Assembly (NCBI GenBank): GCA_030015575.1
Contig: CM057342.1
Span: forward strand, 623,625,348-623,689,347
Direction of reading: 5' to 3'
Length of the DNA: 64,000 nucleotides
DNA from: Agapanthus africanus
Taxonomy: Eukaryota > Streptophyta > Magnoliopsida > Asparagales > Amaryllidaceae
How positions within the stretch are numbered: position 1 is the stretch's first letter; each line of letters opens with the position of its first letter. A model generated the notes under the pieces. It did no database searches. It saw only the letters and a list, made by a program, of their open reading frames with translations, and was not told the origin of the DNA. This document shows positions 50,118 to 61,397 of this stretch, piece by piece. A program made the position numbers and the translations under genes.

Positions 50118-50468
50118 AAAAGTCATGACTTAAGTCAATATAGATGACAACACTTGTGTCCGCTCGCTATCTTCCTGAGTCAGAACTCTGAGAGTAGTAC
50201 CAAAAAAGCTCCATCGCCTCAAAAACAGCGATAATGGACCAAAATGTCCTTAAACTAATATCCGCCCTAAATACAGCGATACTGGACCGAGAAGCCCCTA
50301 AACTAATAATGGACCGAAACATCCTTAAACTAAAAAACTCATCCCAAAATACGGCGATAATGGACCGTCATGTCCTTAAACTAATATGTTCAGCCCTACG
50401 ATGAATCCTCATATTGATTACCGTAAACAATCCACGGGCATAAATGATTCATAACTTTCCAAGGTCCC
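50118..50468 (+). other. 3' tail of Tat relic
   Basis: Noncoding stretch after pol. Holds a small tandem array (50224-50400) and nothing else recognised. Confidence 0.55.
50224..50400 (+). repeat. Small tandem array after Tat pol
   Basis: Four imperfect units of about 35-55 bp sharing GGACC and CCTTAAACTAA cores (or CCCTAAACTAA), as in AATGGACCAAAATGTCC. Ogre/Tat 3' regions are known to host such arrays. Confidence 0.65.
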
Positions 50469-51743
50469 TGTCACGACCCGAAATGGCACGTGACTGGCAC
50501 TTGAATCATATGAAGTCTATAGGACCCTATCTAATTCAAGTAAGCCGAAATCTCAGAAATCTAAACCATTTAAAGAAGAAAGTGAAGGAAAACTTTAGTT
50601 TTTTAAGCAAGTGGTTTAATAAAATAAGCTGAAGTATGCATTTTTTAAATCTCAAGTCTTTTCCGAAAATTTCGACAGAGTTTCCTTTGTAAATACTGGC
50701 CCCAAACGGGTACAGCGCATGAAATATATATAAAGGCATCCCCATGCGGTAGCTATCCCTTCGCCAAATGGCGGTCACAACCACGCAAGCAATATAATAT
50801 ACAACGCCGAAGGGCAATGATCAAAACTCAAAAGGAAACCCAACATCATCAAGAAAACCACAATAATACAAGCGTGAGTCTAAGGTCGAAATAATATACA
50901 CTGGTTTTCTAAGTCTAATAATAATACAAATCTGGTTGATGGAGTTTACTAGATACAACAGAAATATAATAAAAGGTACAATGGTGGTCATGATGCGAGT
51001 GAATCCACCTACCAAAGCAATCACCCGAAAAGAAACAGTGTGCCAGCAAGCCGCCAAGAAAACCTGTACAGCAAAACCTGCAAGAACTGTGGCACAACGG
51101 GGGGTGAGTTGCCAACTCATGAGTAGAAAACATCACCGAGCAAAAATCGCATGTATGACTCAATCCTAGGTCATACGATCATAATATATCCTCAATAATA
51201 TCCTGAACCATCTACACATAAGTGTAATACCACGTACTCGTGTCTGTACCTCAGATAGCAACATAATATATATATGATGTATGAATGCATCGAAATGAAA
51301 ACAGAATACATCATGAATAAGAAAATTGTTTTCTTAATATAGTGGGATTTCTGTATATTTAAATCAAGGTATCATCAATGATATCAGCATAAAATCCGTG
51401 CCAAGCATCGACACAAAACATATATCCAAATATCCAATATCTCGAGCTCCGGCTATCCGGACTGGCCGATATCATAAAATCTCAATACCTCAAAGTCTCA
51501 ATATCTCGGGCTCCGGCTATCCAGACTGGCCCCTGGGCTTCGGCTATCCGGACTGGCCCCACATCAATCTCACAACTACGTCGGTATCCTCCGGATATCC
51601 GCCGCGTCATAAATAACCAGTCGGTAGTGCTCCCATGCCAGGCTCAACGCCATCATCTGCGACCATCTTGCCCCGGGGTACCGCATCGGGTCCACCATGC
51701 ACCCACAGACGGTTCCTCCTCCTCCTCGAATCGGGTGTATGAT
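50469..51743. repeat. Unclassified repeat, possible LTR fragment
   Basis: Begins TGTCACGACCCGAAATGGC, which resembles the start of some plant Gypsy LTRs, and is cut at 51743 by A2. No coding sequence. It contains three imperfect copies of a CTCCGGCTATCCGGACTGGCC motif (51447-51467, 51511-51531, 51538-51558). Orientation and family are unknown. Confidence 0.4.
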
Positions 51744-53736
51744 TGTTAGTGTATATGCCCTAGAGGCCATTACTGTATCATACTAGTTTGTATATTACTT
51801 AATGGATGCTTAGGATATTCACCTTGTATATACAATCTTGCTCAAAATAGTAGTATGCTACTTGGTTTGTTTCTACTTCAATGTGTACATGTGTTTATTT
51901 TAGTATATCACCTATACACATTAGTGGATCCCTTAGGATCTTTGCTTGATTACCAGCGATGTGATGGCCGTCACACTAGTGGGGCTGGGTAATCTATAAG
52001 CACATCCTTTTGCAGGTCCCTGGTCGCAGGACTATCGAGACAGGGCATCGATACTCCGGAGTAGACCAGCGCATGCGCTTCTCATCCCAGTATGGGAGAC
52101 GGTCTGTCCCACAGCCGTCAGTATGTCGTACTTGAGATAGTATGCGGGTGCTCGTTAGGTTACGGGTACACTGGACAGGACTCGTCAGGAACTGACTAGT
52201 TGGTATTATGCCTATCGTCAGTTATCAGTTCCCAGGTGACATGAGTACAGCTTAGTCCGCTGACTTGACACTGTCACTTCGTCTCGAGTGTGTTCCCACT
52301 GCACTTTGATTACTACCCTACCACGGCTCAAAGGAGTCGTGCAAACAGGTAGTAGTTGGGTGCAGTCCCGAAGCACTTGGAGGCAGTGACGGTTAGACAG
52401 GATTCGTCTCTCCCGGTATTGGGGGTTGACATCGCGCTGTGTCTAGGAGAGCCATTACACGAGTAGTCCCTGTCCAGGGCAATCGAGATATACTGGTAGG
52501 CTTCCAGTGTTATCTCAAGGTGTTTTGGGCTTCACTCCGACACGACTTGTACCTCTATTGGGGGACTGACGTTTACCGCCCCCTAGGCCCGCCATGCGAT
52601 GTATCAGACGAACAGACCGGACTGTACGGAGAATGTCACATTCAGGCTCAGTAGGAGTTCAGATGGGTTTCGCCTCGTCAGTCTTCTTGTCGGCATTACC
52701 TGGGGACCGTTACGCACAGCTAGTGCCGCTTGCGGTCTGTGGTTAAACCCACTGCCAGTGTAGTGTCGAGTCTTTAGAGTCCCACACAGAAAGCTTTTCG
52801 CCTTTAGGCAAAAGAGTAGAGGTCGCATGGTTTTGCGACAGGGTTCGGTCACATCCGTGCACTTGTGCACGTACAGTGTCCGGACAGTTTGCACTAACGG
52901 GCTTTGGTTTAAGCCAGATCTTAGTGTACGTATTGGGATTGGATTTATCCAGTTTGCATTCGTGTTCCTCGGAACACGGATGCGGGTGCTTATGCACAGT
53001 TGACGGGGAGACAGAGGCAGCGGATTCTCATTAGGGTTGTTGACAGTTGACCGTTGACTATTGACTTTTTGCTCAACCCTAATGAGAATATGATATGTGA
53101 TTAACTATTATATTAATTAAGTATTATGGTGACATGGTTGTTGACTTTTGTTGACTTGTTGACTTTTGTTGACTTGTTGACTTTGTTGACCGGTTGACTA
53201 GGCTTGACTAGTTGACCATCATGATAACCATAGCCATCATTTCATGGCAAAGACTTTTGCTTGCTTGCTCATTTGTGCAAAATGAGTGCATGAAATGATA
53301 TGGTTATGGTTGCTTCAACCATCACATAACACTTGATTTGGTATAATGAGTTATGATGGTTTTGGATTATGAGCGGGTGAAAGACAAAAGAAAGGCTCAT
53401 TCTCACTTTCTCACTCTCTCTCTTGTTCTTGAGCTCTCTTGCTCTTGCTTTCACCCTCTTCCTCTTGCTCCCTCTCTTGACTCTATGGTTCATATATCTC
53501 ATGAGTTGAGAATCAAGAACCATAGATAAAATCCCATACAAACTCTTCTCTACTCATTCTAGTTCACAAGGTTTAGCAAACCAAGTGAACTAGTTTCTTC
53601 AAAGAACGAAGAAGGAGACAAAGGTTGGAGCTTTCAGGTGGATCTATCTTCGGCGTAAGGAGACGACGGGAAGAAGCCGATCCGGACCACCATCGGAGTT
53701 TGAAGACGAAGGAGTTCAAGACAAGCAAGGTATAAC
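51744..53736 (+). repeat. 5' LTR of A2, left part
   Basis: Starts TGTTAGTGTATATGCCC. It has the CCCTGTCCAGGG form of the dyad (52468-52479), the GAGAT...ATCTC dyad (52485-52516) and a dense TTGAC array (53036-53217). Cut at 53736 by C; target duplication ATAAC at 53732-53736. Confidence 0.88.
53036..53217 (+). promoter_or_regulatory. W-box array in LTR of A2
   Basis: About 13 TTGAC motifs in 180 bp, about 12 of them full TTGAC(C/T). Five copies occupy the same place in A. A WRKY-responsive enhancer is the natural reading; simple repeat expansion is the alternative. Confidence 0.5.
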
Positions 53737-56008
53737 TGTTGGAGATAGTGCCCTCAGAGTCAATTATTGGATCACAGGCACGCGATTGCAATGATTGAGG
53801 GAGGACCTATCCCGGTAGAACAGTCTTACTCGAGATGATAGTATGCTATCTGGTTTGTCTTTATCATCGTGTACTGCTTTAGGTGACCTAACAAGTCACT
53901 ATTACACGTTGATAGAGCCCCTAGGATTCTTGCTTGACTGCCAGCAGTATGAGGGCGATCATATAAGTGAGAGCTGGAGTCTATAAGCACATCCTTAAAT
54001 GGTCCCTAGTCGTAGGAGTTTCGAGACAGGGCATCGATTCTCCAATGTAGACTAGTGTATACAGTCGAGACCCCGACGAGGGGCGGTGGCCGGTCTTATA
54101 AGCCACTGGTGTCAGTTGGTTCACCTAAGATGTATACAGGTTCTCATTGGGTTATGAGTACACCGGACAGGACTCGCCGGGAACATGCTAGTTGGTCATA
54201 TACCAGACGTCAGATGGCAGTTCCCTGGTGACATGTGTACAGATTAGTTCCTCGACCTGGGGGTCGTCATTTGTCTCGTGTGAGTTCCCACTGTACTTTG
54301 ATTACTACCCTACCACGGCTCAAAGGAGTCGTGCAAACAGGTTTTAGTTGGGTACAGTCCCGAGCCACATGGAGGCAGTGAGCGTATCTTCAGGGGTTCG
54401 TCTCTCCCGGTATTGGGGGTGAGGTCGTGCTGTGTCTAGGAGAGCCATTACACGAAGTCCTTGGCCAAGGCAAGGAGATTTACTGGTAGGTATTCCAGTA
54501 GTATCTCAGGGTGTTCTGGGCTACACTCCGACACGACTTGTACCGCTTTTGGGGGTCTGACTTTTACCAACCCCCTAGGCCCGCCATGCGATACTCATAG
54601 ACGAACGGACCGGACTGTACGGATATTGTCACTGACAGGCTCAGTAGGGTGTCAGGCTGAGTTCACTCACAGACATCCCTTTTAGTCAATACTTGGTAGC
54701 CCGTTACGTATTGTCTTATACCTCTGACGTGCTAGTGGTTAAATCCACAACCAAGGTGTTGACGAGTCTTTAGAGTCCCCCACATTCAGTTACTCAGCTT
54801 TCGGGCGAAAGGTTGTAGAGGCCGTATGGAGATATGGCAAGGTCCAATCAGATACGTGCGGTATTGCACGGATCAGGATCGGACAGTTTGTACTTTAGGC
54901 CGTATGGCTATATGGCAGGGTTCGATCGGATACGTGCGGTATTGCACGGATCAGGATCGGACGGGTTTTTACTAGCCGGCTTTGGCTTAAGCCGGATCCT
55001 ACTATAGTACAGTGTAGTTTTGTCTCATTGCATCTGTATCCCGTCGAAATACAAATGCGGGTGTGTATGCACAGTATCGGGGTTTTCCTGTAATTTATTA
55101 CGGGACCAGTTTTCTGGAGTTGCCAGTTTGCTTTCCATTTCGGCCAATTTCCATTGTTCCGTTCATTGGCCGAAGATTGGTGGAGGAGGGCTTATTTGCA
55201 TTGTTGCAAATAAGTATTTGTGGAGGGGTTCTTTGCATCTTGTTGCATCATGATGGCTTTCATGATGTGCACCATCCTTTGACTTGATTTCTTCATGATG
55301 GCATGACTTTTTGAGTCATCATAGTTCATGATGGTTGGACTTTGTGCGGTGATGATGGTGGTGTTGAGTGTTGAGTTTACCTTGCTATCATTTCTTTTGT
55401 ATGATAGCTTTCCTCTCTCTCTCTTTTTGGTATTAGATGAGAATGGCTCCCATTTTGATTTACTCTCCCACTCACTCCATTCTCTCCATTCATCTAGAGA
55501 TGGCCGGCCATGTATAGGAGGGGCTGTCCAAATTTTTGCATGTGGGATTTTAGCTCTTTTGCCTTTGTAAAATCCCACAAGTCCCTCCACATTGTTCTTG
55601 TATCATCCCTCCACCCAAAATGGCATCTCCATGAACCCCAAAGTGAGACTTGAGGACTACATATTCTACAGCGAACCTTGGGCACGTCGAGTAGCCGGCT
55701 TCGTGCCCGAGTTGCCTCGGCATTGAGGTGGGAGCCCGTAAACGATGTAGGCGATGTGGTGCACTTCCGGCGACGAGGAGGAGACGGGACATTCCGCAGG
55801 AGTTCGGGACGATGATGAGAAGACCGGAGGACTTGGATCGTCGGTATATCTCTAACCCGTCTTGTAGTTAGCTAGATCTAGTTTAATGGCCTGATCCGGG
55901 GTTTAGTGCGCGGTGGTGCCGGTTTGCTAAGTCCGCAAAATTAAAGTTTTTCACCGCTTTCGCATTTGGCCGTCGGATTGACGGCCGGGGCGCCGCCGTG
56001 CACTTACA
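53737..56008 (+). repeat. 5' LTR of element C
   Basis: Starts TGTTGGAGATAGTGCCCTC and ends GTGCACTTACA. It carries CCTTGGCCAAGG (54459-54470), the GAGAT...ACTGG/CCAGT...ATCTC dyad (54475-54507) and a two-unit 79-bp tandem repeat (54820-54975). Confidence 0.93.
54820..54975 (+). repeat. 79-bp tandem duplication in C LTR
   Basis: Units 54820-54898 and 54899 to about 54975, each starting GGCCGTATGG and containing GATACGTGCGGTATTGCACG. Copy at 62481-62636 in the 3' LTR. Confidence 0.8.
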
Positions 56009-56009
56009 G

Positions 56010-56021
56010 TGGTATCAGAGC
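56010..56021 (+). other. Primer-binding site of C (tRNA-iMet)
   Basis: TGGTATCAGAGC one base after the LTR end. Confidence 0.92.
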
Positions 56022-56220
56022 CTCGCCATTAACTTAGTCTAGCTTGGTTTAATGTGTTTGCATTTCCGATCGATCAAAAAGTTCCAAAACTGCATTTTAC
56101 CTTCACATCAGTTTCTGTTGAAAATTTTTGGTCTCGAAATTTTTTTCAGGTTGTAAAATATTGATGTACTAGAAAATCTAAGAACTCTGTAAAATTTCGA
56201 TGAAGTGATTCCACAGTCAG

Positions 56221-56270
56221 AGCGCGGAAGCGCCGCACAAACCCCCATTCCGCCGCCCTTCCGCCGCGCA
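56221..56270. promoter_or_regulatory. GC paired box in leader of C (diverged)
   Basis: Boxes 56221-56237 and 56250-56270, centred on GGAAGC and CTTCC, starts 29 bp apart. The weakest copy of the set. Confidence 0.4.
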
Positions 56271-57811
56271 CTGTAGACATCACTGCACCAATTTTTTACA
56301 GAGGCCTTCTGGGCTTAAAATATGGGTTTTGGAATATTAAAATTGGGCCCAGGTTTTCTGTGAGTGCTACAGTTTTGATTGGGGGCCCACTTGTTAATTT
56401 TTGATCGATCGGATATTTTAAACACATTTTTCACAGTATTTACATTATATCTGCGACCGTGAATGTCACTCGATCGGTAAATCCTGTCTAACTGCTATAG
56501 CCCGGTTAGACGGATTTGCGAACGTGACTTTCACGTTGATGTTCTGTTTTTGCTGTGATGTTGCGGATCGGTCGTGGGGGATAGCCTGGATGCAATACTA
56601 GTACAGTTCTGTTGTATTATGTACATTTGATATTGCGGGGCGAGCGTCCGACATGTGGACTGCCGTCACTGCCAGTTTGTATTATTATTTTGGGGCACGA
56701 CCTGGTTGCGGTCGATGTACTCGGTGTATGTATATTTTACTTTCTGTACTAGGATTGCCCCGCGGAGGGGTGCACGGATAGCCGGGTTCTAGAGGGCAAC
56801 AAGCCCGCATCTCATGGCATTGAGACGGAGGGGGCTTCACTCTAGGATTGGCGGGCTATTCGCCGCACTCGTAGGGGGTACAGGTTGACCCAAGAGGGGT
56901 GCCCAAGTTACCGGATTCCGTGAAGTGCTGGGTGGTCCATTCACGGAGCTGAAGGGGGCTGCCTCGCTTCAGGTTTTGGCGGGTGACTTGCCGCGCCCGT
57001 AGGGGTCTAGGATTACATTGCACAGGCTATCCACACGACCAGGGGAACGTCGGGTTTCAGTAGTGGCTCTGTGAAACCCGAGGATCCCAGATATCTGTAT
57101 TGTTTCTGTGATGCTGTTCATTCTCTGTGATGTTGCATTCTATTTCACGCCTTGAGCGAAATATAATATATTGGTATATATATTAGTAGATGTTGTATAT
57201 GTTTTTCATCGGCGCTAGCCCAGTCCCCGCTCTGCCGTTAGTTAGCTAACCTAACGGGTGATGACGGGACCCAGTGGCGAATGCGGATGGCATATACGTA
57301 CGTCAGTATATTTTCGTTCTTTGTGGTGTGATCAATTGATGGGACTGCATTGATTCGGATCAATGCAAGTTAAAACAAACCTAATCTGATGTTGTTGGAA
57401 CACTTTTCAAAAAGCTGTTGTTGCAAGGACGTTCACTTTTGTTTTGCATCGTGGTATTCATTTGGAATATCCTGCTCCTCAGTCGACGAGGCAAGGGCCG
57501 AGATCCCTTCACCGGGAGTGACCCCTTGGACAAAAAGTTTGCGTCAGGGCATTAACTTCACTATAGCCGATTACTTTTGCTTTGCACCGTGGTATTCAGT
57601 TGGAATATCCTGCACCCCATTCTACGGGGAAAGAGCCGAGATCCCTTCACCGGGAGTGACCTCTTTAGCGAAGGTTTTCGTCACTATATTTTTAAAAGCT
57701 ATCAGTTCCTTCAACGATATCAAGTTCTTTACGTTAAAGGTTTTCGCCAGAAACCATTCGTAGCCCTCCGTCGTTTCATATGGGTGGTCAATAGTATTCA
57801 AGCTGTGTATG

Positions 57812-58003
57812 TTGGCCAAAGTCAAGGCACAGTGATTGGTAGCTATTGGGTATTCATATGCAGCATAGATAGATGCGTTGGTTTGGAACAGTCGTACTGC
57901 CATGTTGGCCAAAGTCAAGGGTATGTACGGGTGGATTCAAATTAACCTGGAGAATGACGGGTAGAACTTGACATGTGACTTATGATATGTTGGCCAAAGT
58001 CAA
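57812..58003 (+). other. Three TTGGC-N4-GTCAA hairpins in leader of C
   Basis: At 57812-57825, 57905-57918 and 57990-58003, all with loop CAAA. Same spacing and flanks as in A and D. Confidence 0.6.
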
Positions 58004-58320
58004 GGTCATAAGAGCATGGGGCAGAAATCACATCGGGAGTTTCAAAAGAACTGAAACTTGCCAGATATGCGCATACCTTCTGGAGTGTGATAGCGTGAGC
58101 GGATTCCGTCACGTTATCATGCAATGATAGTTGGATCCCGATTCCCACTGATGAGTTAGTTTACTCCTCAGGTGACCCCGACTAATTCTTCTTTCAGGTT
58201 TGAAGGAGAATTTGAGGTACAGTGGGAGGATTCCAGATTAGATAAATTGGTGACCATTCTGATCTAGGTTAGAGTGCACGCTGAGTGTTTCTTTTCTCTC
58301 TCTCTCTGGCAGCGACCATT

Positions 58321-61300
58321 TGACCCGACCCTAAGACTATGACTCAGTGACCAAGTTGACCGAACCTTCTTAAACACTGGCTTTTGGATTGTCAGAGTTG
58401 CAAACCTCATTGCCACTCCTACTTTTACCCTTTTCTCCAGGACACCCCGTTTTACTACGAACGTCCACTTCCATTGGACAAAACCATCGTATGGTTAGAT
58501 ACGAACTCGAAAGAATTTATTCGAGGATGGTTTCCGGTTCTGGAGAAAACGGATAGGATTATTCAGTTGTCTTTTCCTTTTACCCTCTCTCAGGTTACGA
58601 GTACTCCTTGGTTTAGGGGTAGTACACCTATTACGCAAATTGGATTGTCTTCTTCCAAACCTTAGGCTGGTGCCGACCGGTAGGGAATGAAGAAAACCAA
58701 TTAGCATAACGATGGTGTGCAGAAGGTATTAAGTTCAGACAAAGCAAGGGATTAGTAGGAGGGCAAAGTAAATTGCAACAGATATTCACGACCAAACCAA
58801 ATATTTCGTTACCACTCCCACATCACCTTTGTATTTCTCCAGGACACTCCGTATCACTACGAAGATCCACAGTTTATTTGGATACTCCATCGTATGGTTA
58901 TATACGAACTCGAATGGAACTGGTTCCAGTTCGGGGATGGATTCTGGTTCAGGAGAAATAGGAATAAGGTTTATTCGGTTGTCTTTTATCTTCACCCTCT
59001 CTCATTGCGAGTGTTCCTAGGATTGGGACAGTACACCCATTATGCTTATTGGATAGTCTTCTTCCAAACCATTGGCTGGTGCCGAACGGTAGGGAAGGAA
59101 GAAAACCATTTGGCCTAAAAGGGTGTGCAGAAGGTAAAGACTAAAGACATATGAAGGGATTTGGAGAGGTGGCAAAGAACTATACGGTTACAGTCGTGAA
59201 TCTGGAAGAGGCATTACTAGGAATACCAAAATACCCCATCGGAACATTTCAATGTTTCAGTTTCACTGTGTAATGTTAAAGGAAAACTGATTTCCCGATT
59301 AGATACTTACTCCAGGGTATGTATTTACCAGGTACGATTCTCACATCTGTATGGTTTTACAGATGATGAGTGGGAGTAAGTTATTGGGAATTGGGTGATT
59401 GTCCTCATTATATCGGGATTCGTTGTAATCGGTGATATTTGAGGAAATCACCTGGGCTGTTTGCCGGTCGGCAAATATTTGGTTTTGAATATCCGCTGTT
59501 ATGCACCAATTTCAAATTGATATATCTGTACGTCTATTTTCATAGAGTGAGATATACCTTTCTGAAATTATGTCTACGACATTTACCTATATCAGTGGAT
59601 GGTTAGGTAAGGAGCATTAAACAGCGGTGTAATTCTTCTTAACCATAAGTACAGTTTTCAACCTACGACACACACTGAAAGAGTTATTAGACTCAGTGGA
59701 CTTGTACAGAGTATTGTATGTTGTCCAGTGTCCATTAGGACAGAGGGGTTGGTCCTCATACTATATTCTGTTTACTTTTAACTTCTCTAGTTCTTAGACA
59801 TGTGTCTCGTTGAAACACAGGGTCTAAGTTTTGAGGAGTTATAGGTATTTGAATAAAGTAGAGAACCAGGTATTGCAAATATCGGGATTCTTCAAAGTGA
59901 TCGAAGATGTAGATACTTGTGTATGGTGTTCAGTTGATAGTAATGATTAAGAGAACTTGCTTCTCTTTCAGGTTATTTCATAATTGGAAGTATTCCTAAG
60001 TTGAGTAACGCTGATCAGCCTCCTTCCATTTAGTTGACATGCACTGGAGACAGTTGCATGATTTGAATCTGATTTGACATTCCATTGGCCACTCCGCAGA
60101 TAAGGTGGGTAACTTCAGGCACCCGAGAGGTACTCCGGTAGCCTCAAGGACGGTGACAGGGAAGTTCTGGTTTACCCACAATTGCCATTGCTGTTGTTCC
60201 AGGTTGCGAGACCCGGCAGGAGGATGAGTATAGCGTCGTTCTAAACTAGTTTTAGAAGTGTACGTCTAAATGACTCTGCCAGAGGGTTGTCGTAGTCAGT
60301 GGGAGCAGCGGAAGCATTGGTGGACAGGGAGCTTATGTCTATTTATAGACTAAAGCAGATGTAGCGGAGATAGATCATCTATTTCTGACGTGACAGTCAT
60401 GGGTTTGACTTCATCAGAATAGGGGATGGATCTGTTGAGAAGGTAGTAGGGTGTGATGTCATGGTATTTGGATGACATACACAGAATAGGAAAAGAAACT
60501 CCTATACTACAATCGGTTATACTTTGGTCGTCACACAGTGGTTTCTCCACACAGGACTTGGATATTATATCAGACATTCTGGTTACTAGATCTATGGTTT
60601 TAGATCTAGATTTGGGTGGTTTCCTAATCTGGGTACCTTGACAGCATTCTATGAGTATTTAGAATGGACGACTCCTGGCACGGTAGTATACCTGCAGGTG
60701 ATGGAGTCACCCTCTCTAAAGGTGTCTTACAGACTAAAGAGGAGAGGAATGTTCATGATTGGCAGATCACTTGCTTAGGCAATTGAGTCAATCATGAGAT
60801 GTCAAGTACCACACCAGATGTTGTTCTTGCACTAGATGCAATAAGTTGACATTAATCCAATCCTGGAGAAACGGTCGGAAGCAGTTTTAGAACATAAGTG
60901 GATGTTCTAGGGATATGATAACGACAGCCTCATTCGGGAGACAGTTATCAATCCAGGCTTCCAAGGTGACCTGGACGACAAGGAGGTTGTCAGAGTTATA
61001 GTTTTTCCTTCTGACGAGGGGCAGTATTTTGGACAAGTGGTCCAAGGCAATACTGAGGGTGGCATGGCGCAGGATACTGATTAAGTTCAGTTGACGATAC
61101 AGTCTAAGAAGTTTGGATTTGGAGTTCATTTATGAGCTATGTCCCATCAGACATCCAGACACATTCTAAGACAGGTATTGCTCATTTCGGGAGATGGCAT
61201 TCTCCGCGAACTTGAGATTTAGAGAGACATAAAAGGAAACATCAAGGCGGATCCACTCACTGAGGCTATTCCTCGAACGCAAGAGTTTCGCAAACAGGCT

Positions 61301-61380
61301 TTGTGAGACTGACTAGTAGAGGAGTTGGGTGTTCGGTATCACACGGGCTGTGAGTATGCGACATCGCAATAATTAGCCTT
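58321..61380 (+). pseudogene. Element C coding relic
   Basis: Deeply decayed Copia coding region. Traces of RT (near 60330-60630, with a stretch like the LLIGND/PMLQSV region) and RNase H (near 61140-61260, echo of SHQ..RHILR and ADPLT) keep the order seen in A. The first part (58413-59136) is two diverged copies of about 320 bp that I do not recognise. Gag and integrase are not identifiable. Very many breaks. Confidence 0.65.
58413..59136 (+). repeat. Two diverged direct copies of an unrecognised segment
   Basis: Units 58413-58727 and 58813-59136 share CTCCAGGACAC, CCATCGTATGGTTA, TACGAACTCGAA, CTTCTTCCAAACC and GTGTGCAGAAGGTA in the same order. This part has no clear match in the other Angela elements here. 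Confidence 0.6.
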
Positions 61381-61387
61381 GAGTGCA

Positions 61388-61396
61388 AGTGGGAGA
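61388..61396 (+). other. Polypurine tract of C
   Basis: AAGTGGGAGA-type tract directly before the LTR at 61398. Confidence 0.85.
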
Positions 61397-61397
61397 T

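Larger units (their letters stand above)
56022..58320 (+). other. Leader of element C
   Basis: About 2.3 kb of noncoding leader. A diverged GC paired box (56221-56270), a tandem duplication of about 125 bp (about 56750-56882 and 56883-57010) that is single in A and D, the CCGTTAG hairpin (57235-57257), a second duplication (about 57440-57538 and 57578-57672), three TTGGC-CAAA-GTCAA hairpins (57812-58003), and a pyrimidine tract with GCAG (about 58288-58313). Confidence 0.8.

Noticed and set aside
53737-53800. Possible second Angela superfamily because the C LTR starts TGTTGG rather than TGTTAG
   Set aside because: C shares the leader hairpins, LTR dyads, primer site and polypurine tract with A, B and D; it is a divergent family of the same lineage.
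55020-55590. Open frames present in both LTRs of C (also 62681-63251)
   Set aside because: Duplicate by LTR identity alone; low-complexity and without domain.
58384-58665. Host gene at the 93-codon open frame
   Set aside because: Lies inside C, in a decayed doubled segment without a recognised domain. Reported as an open question, not as a gene.
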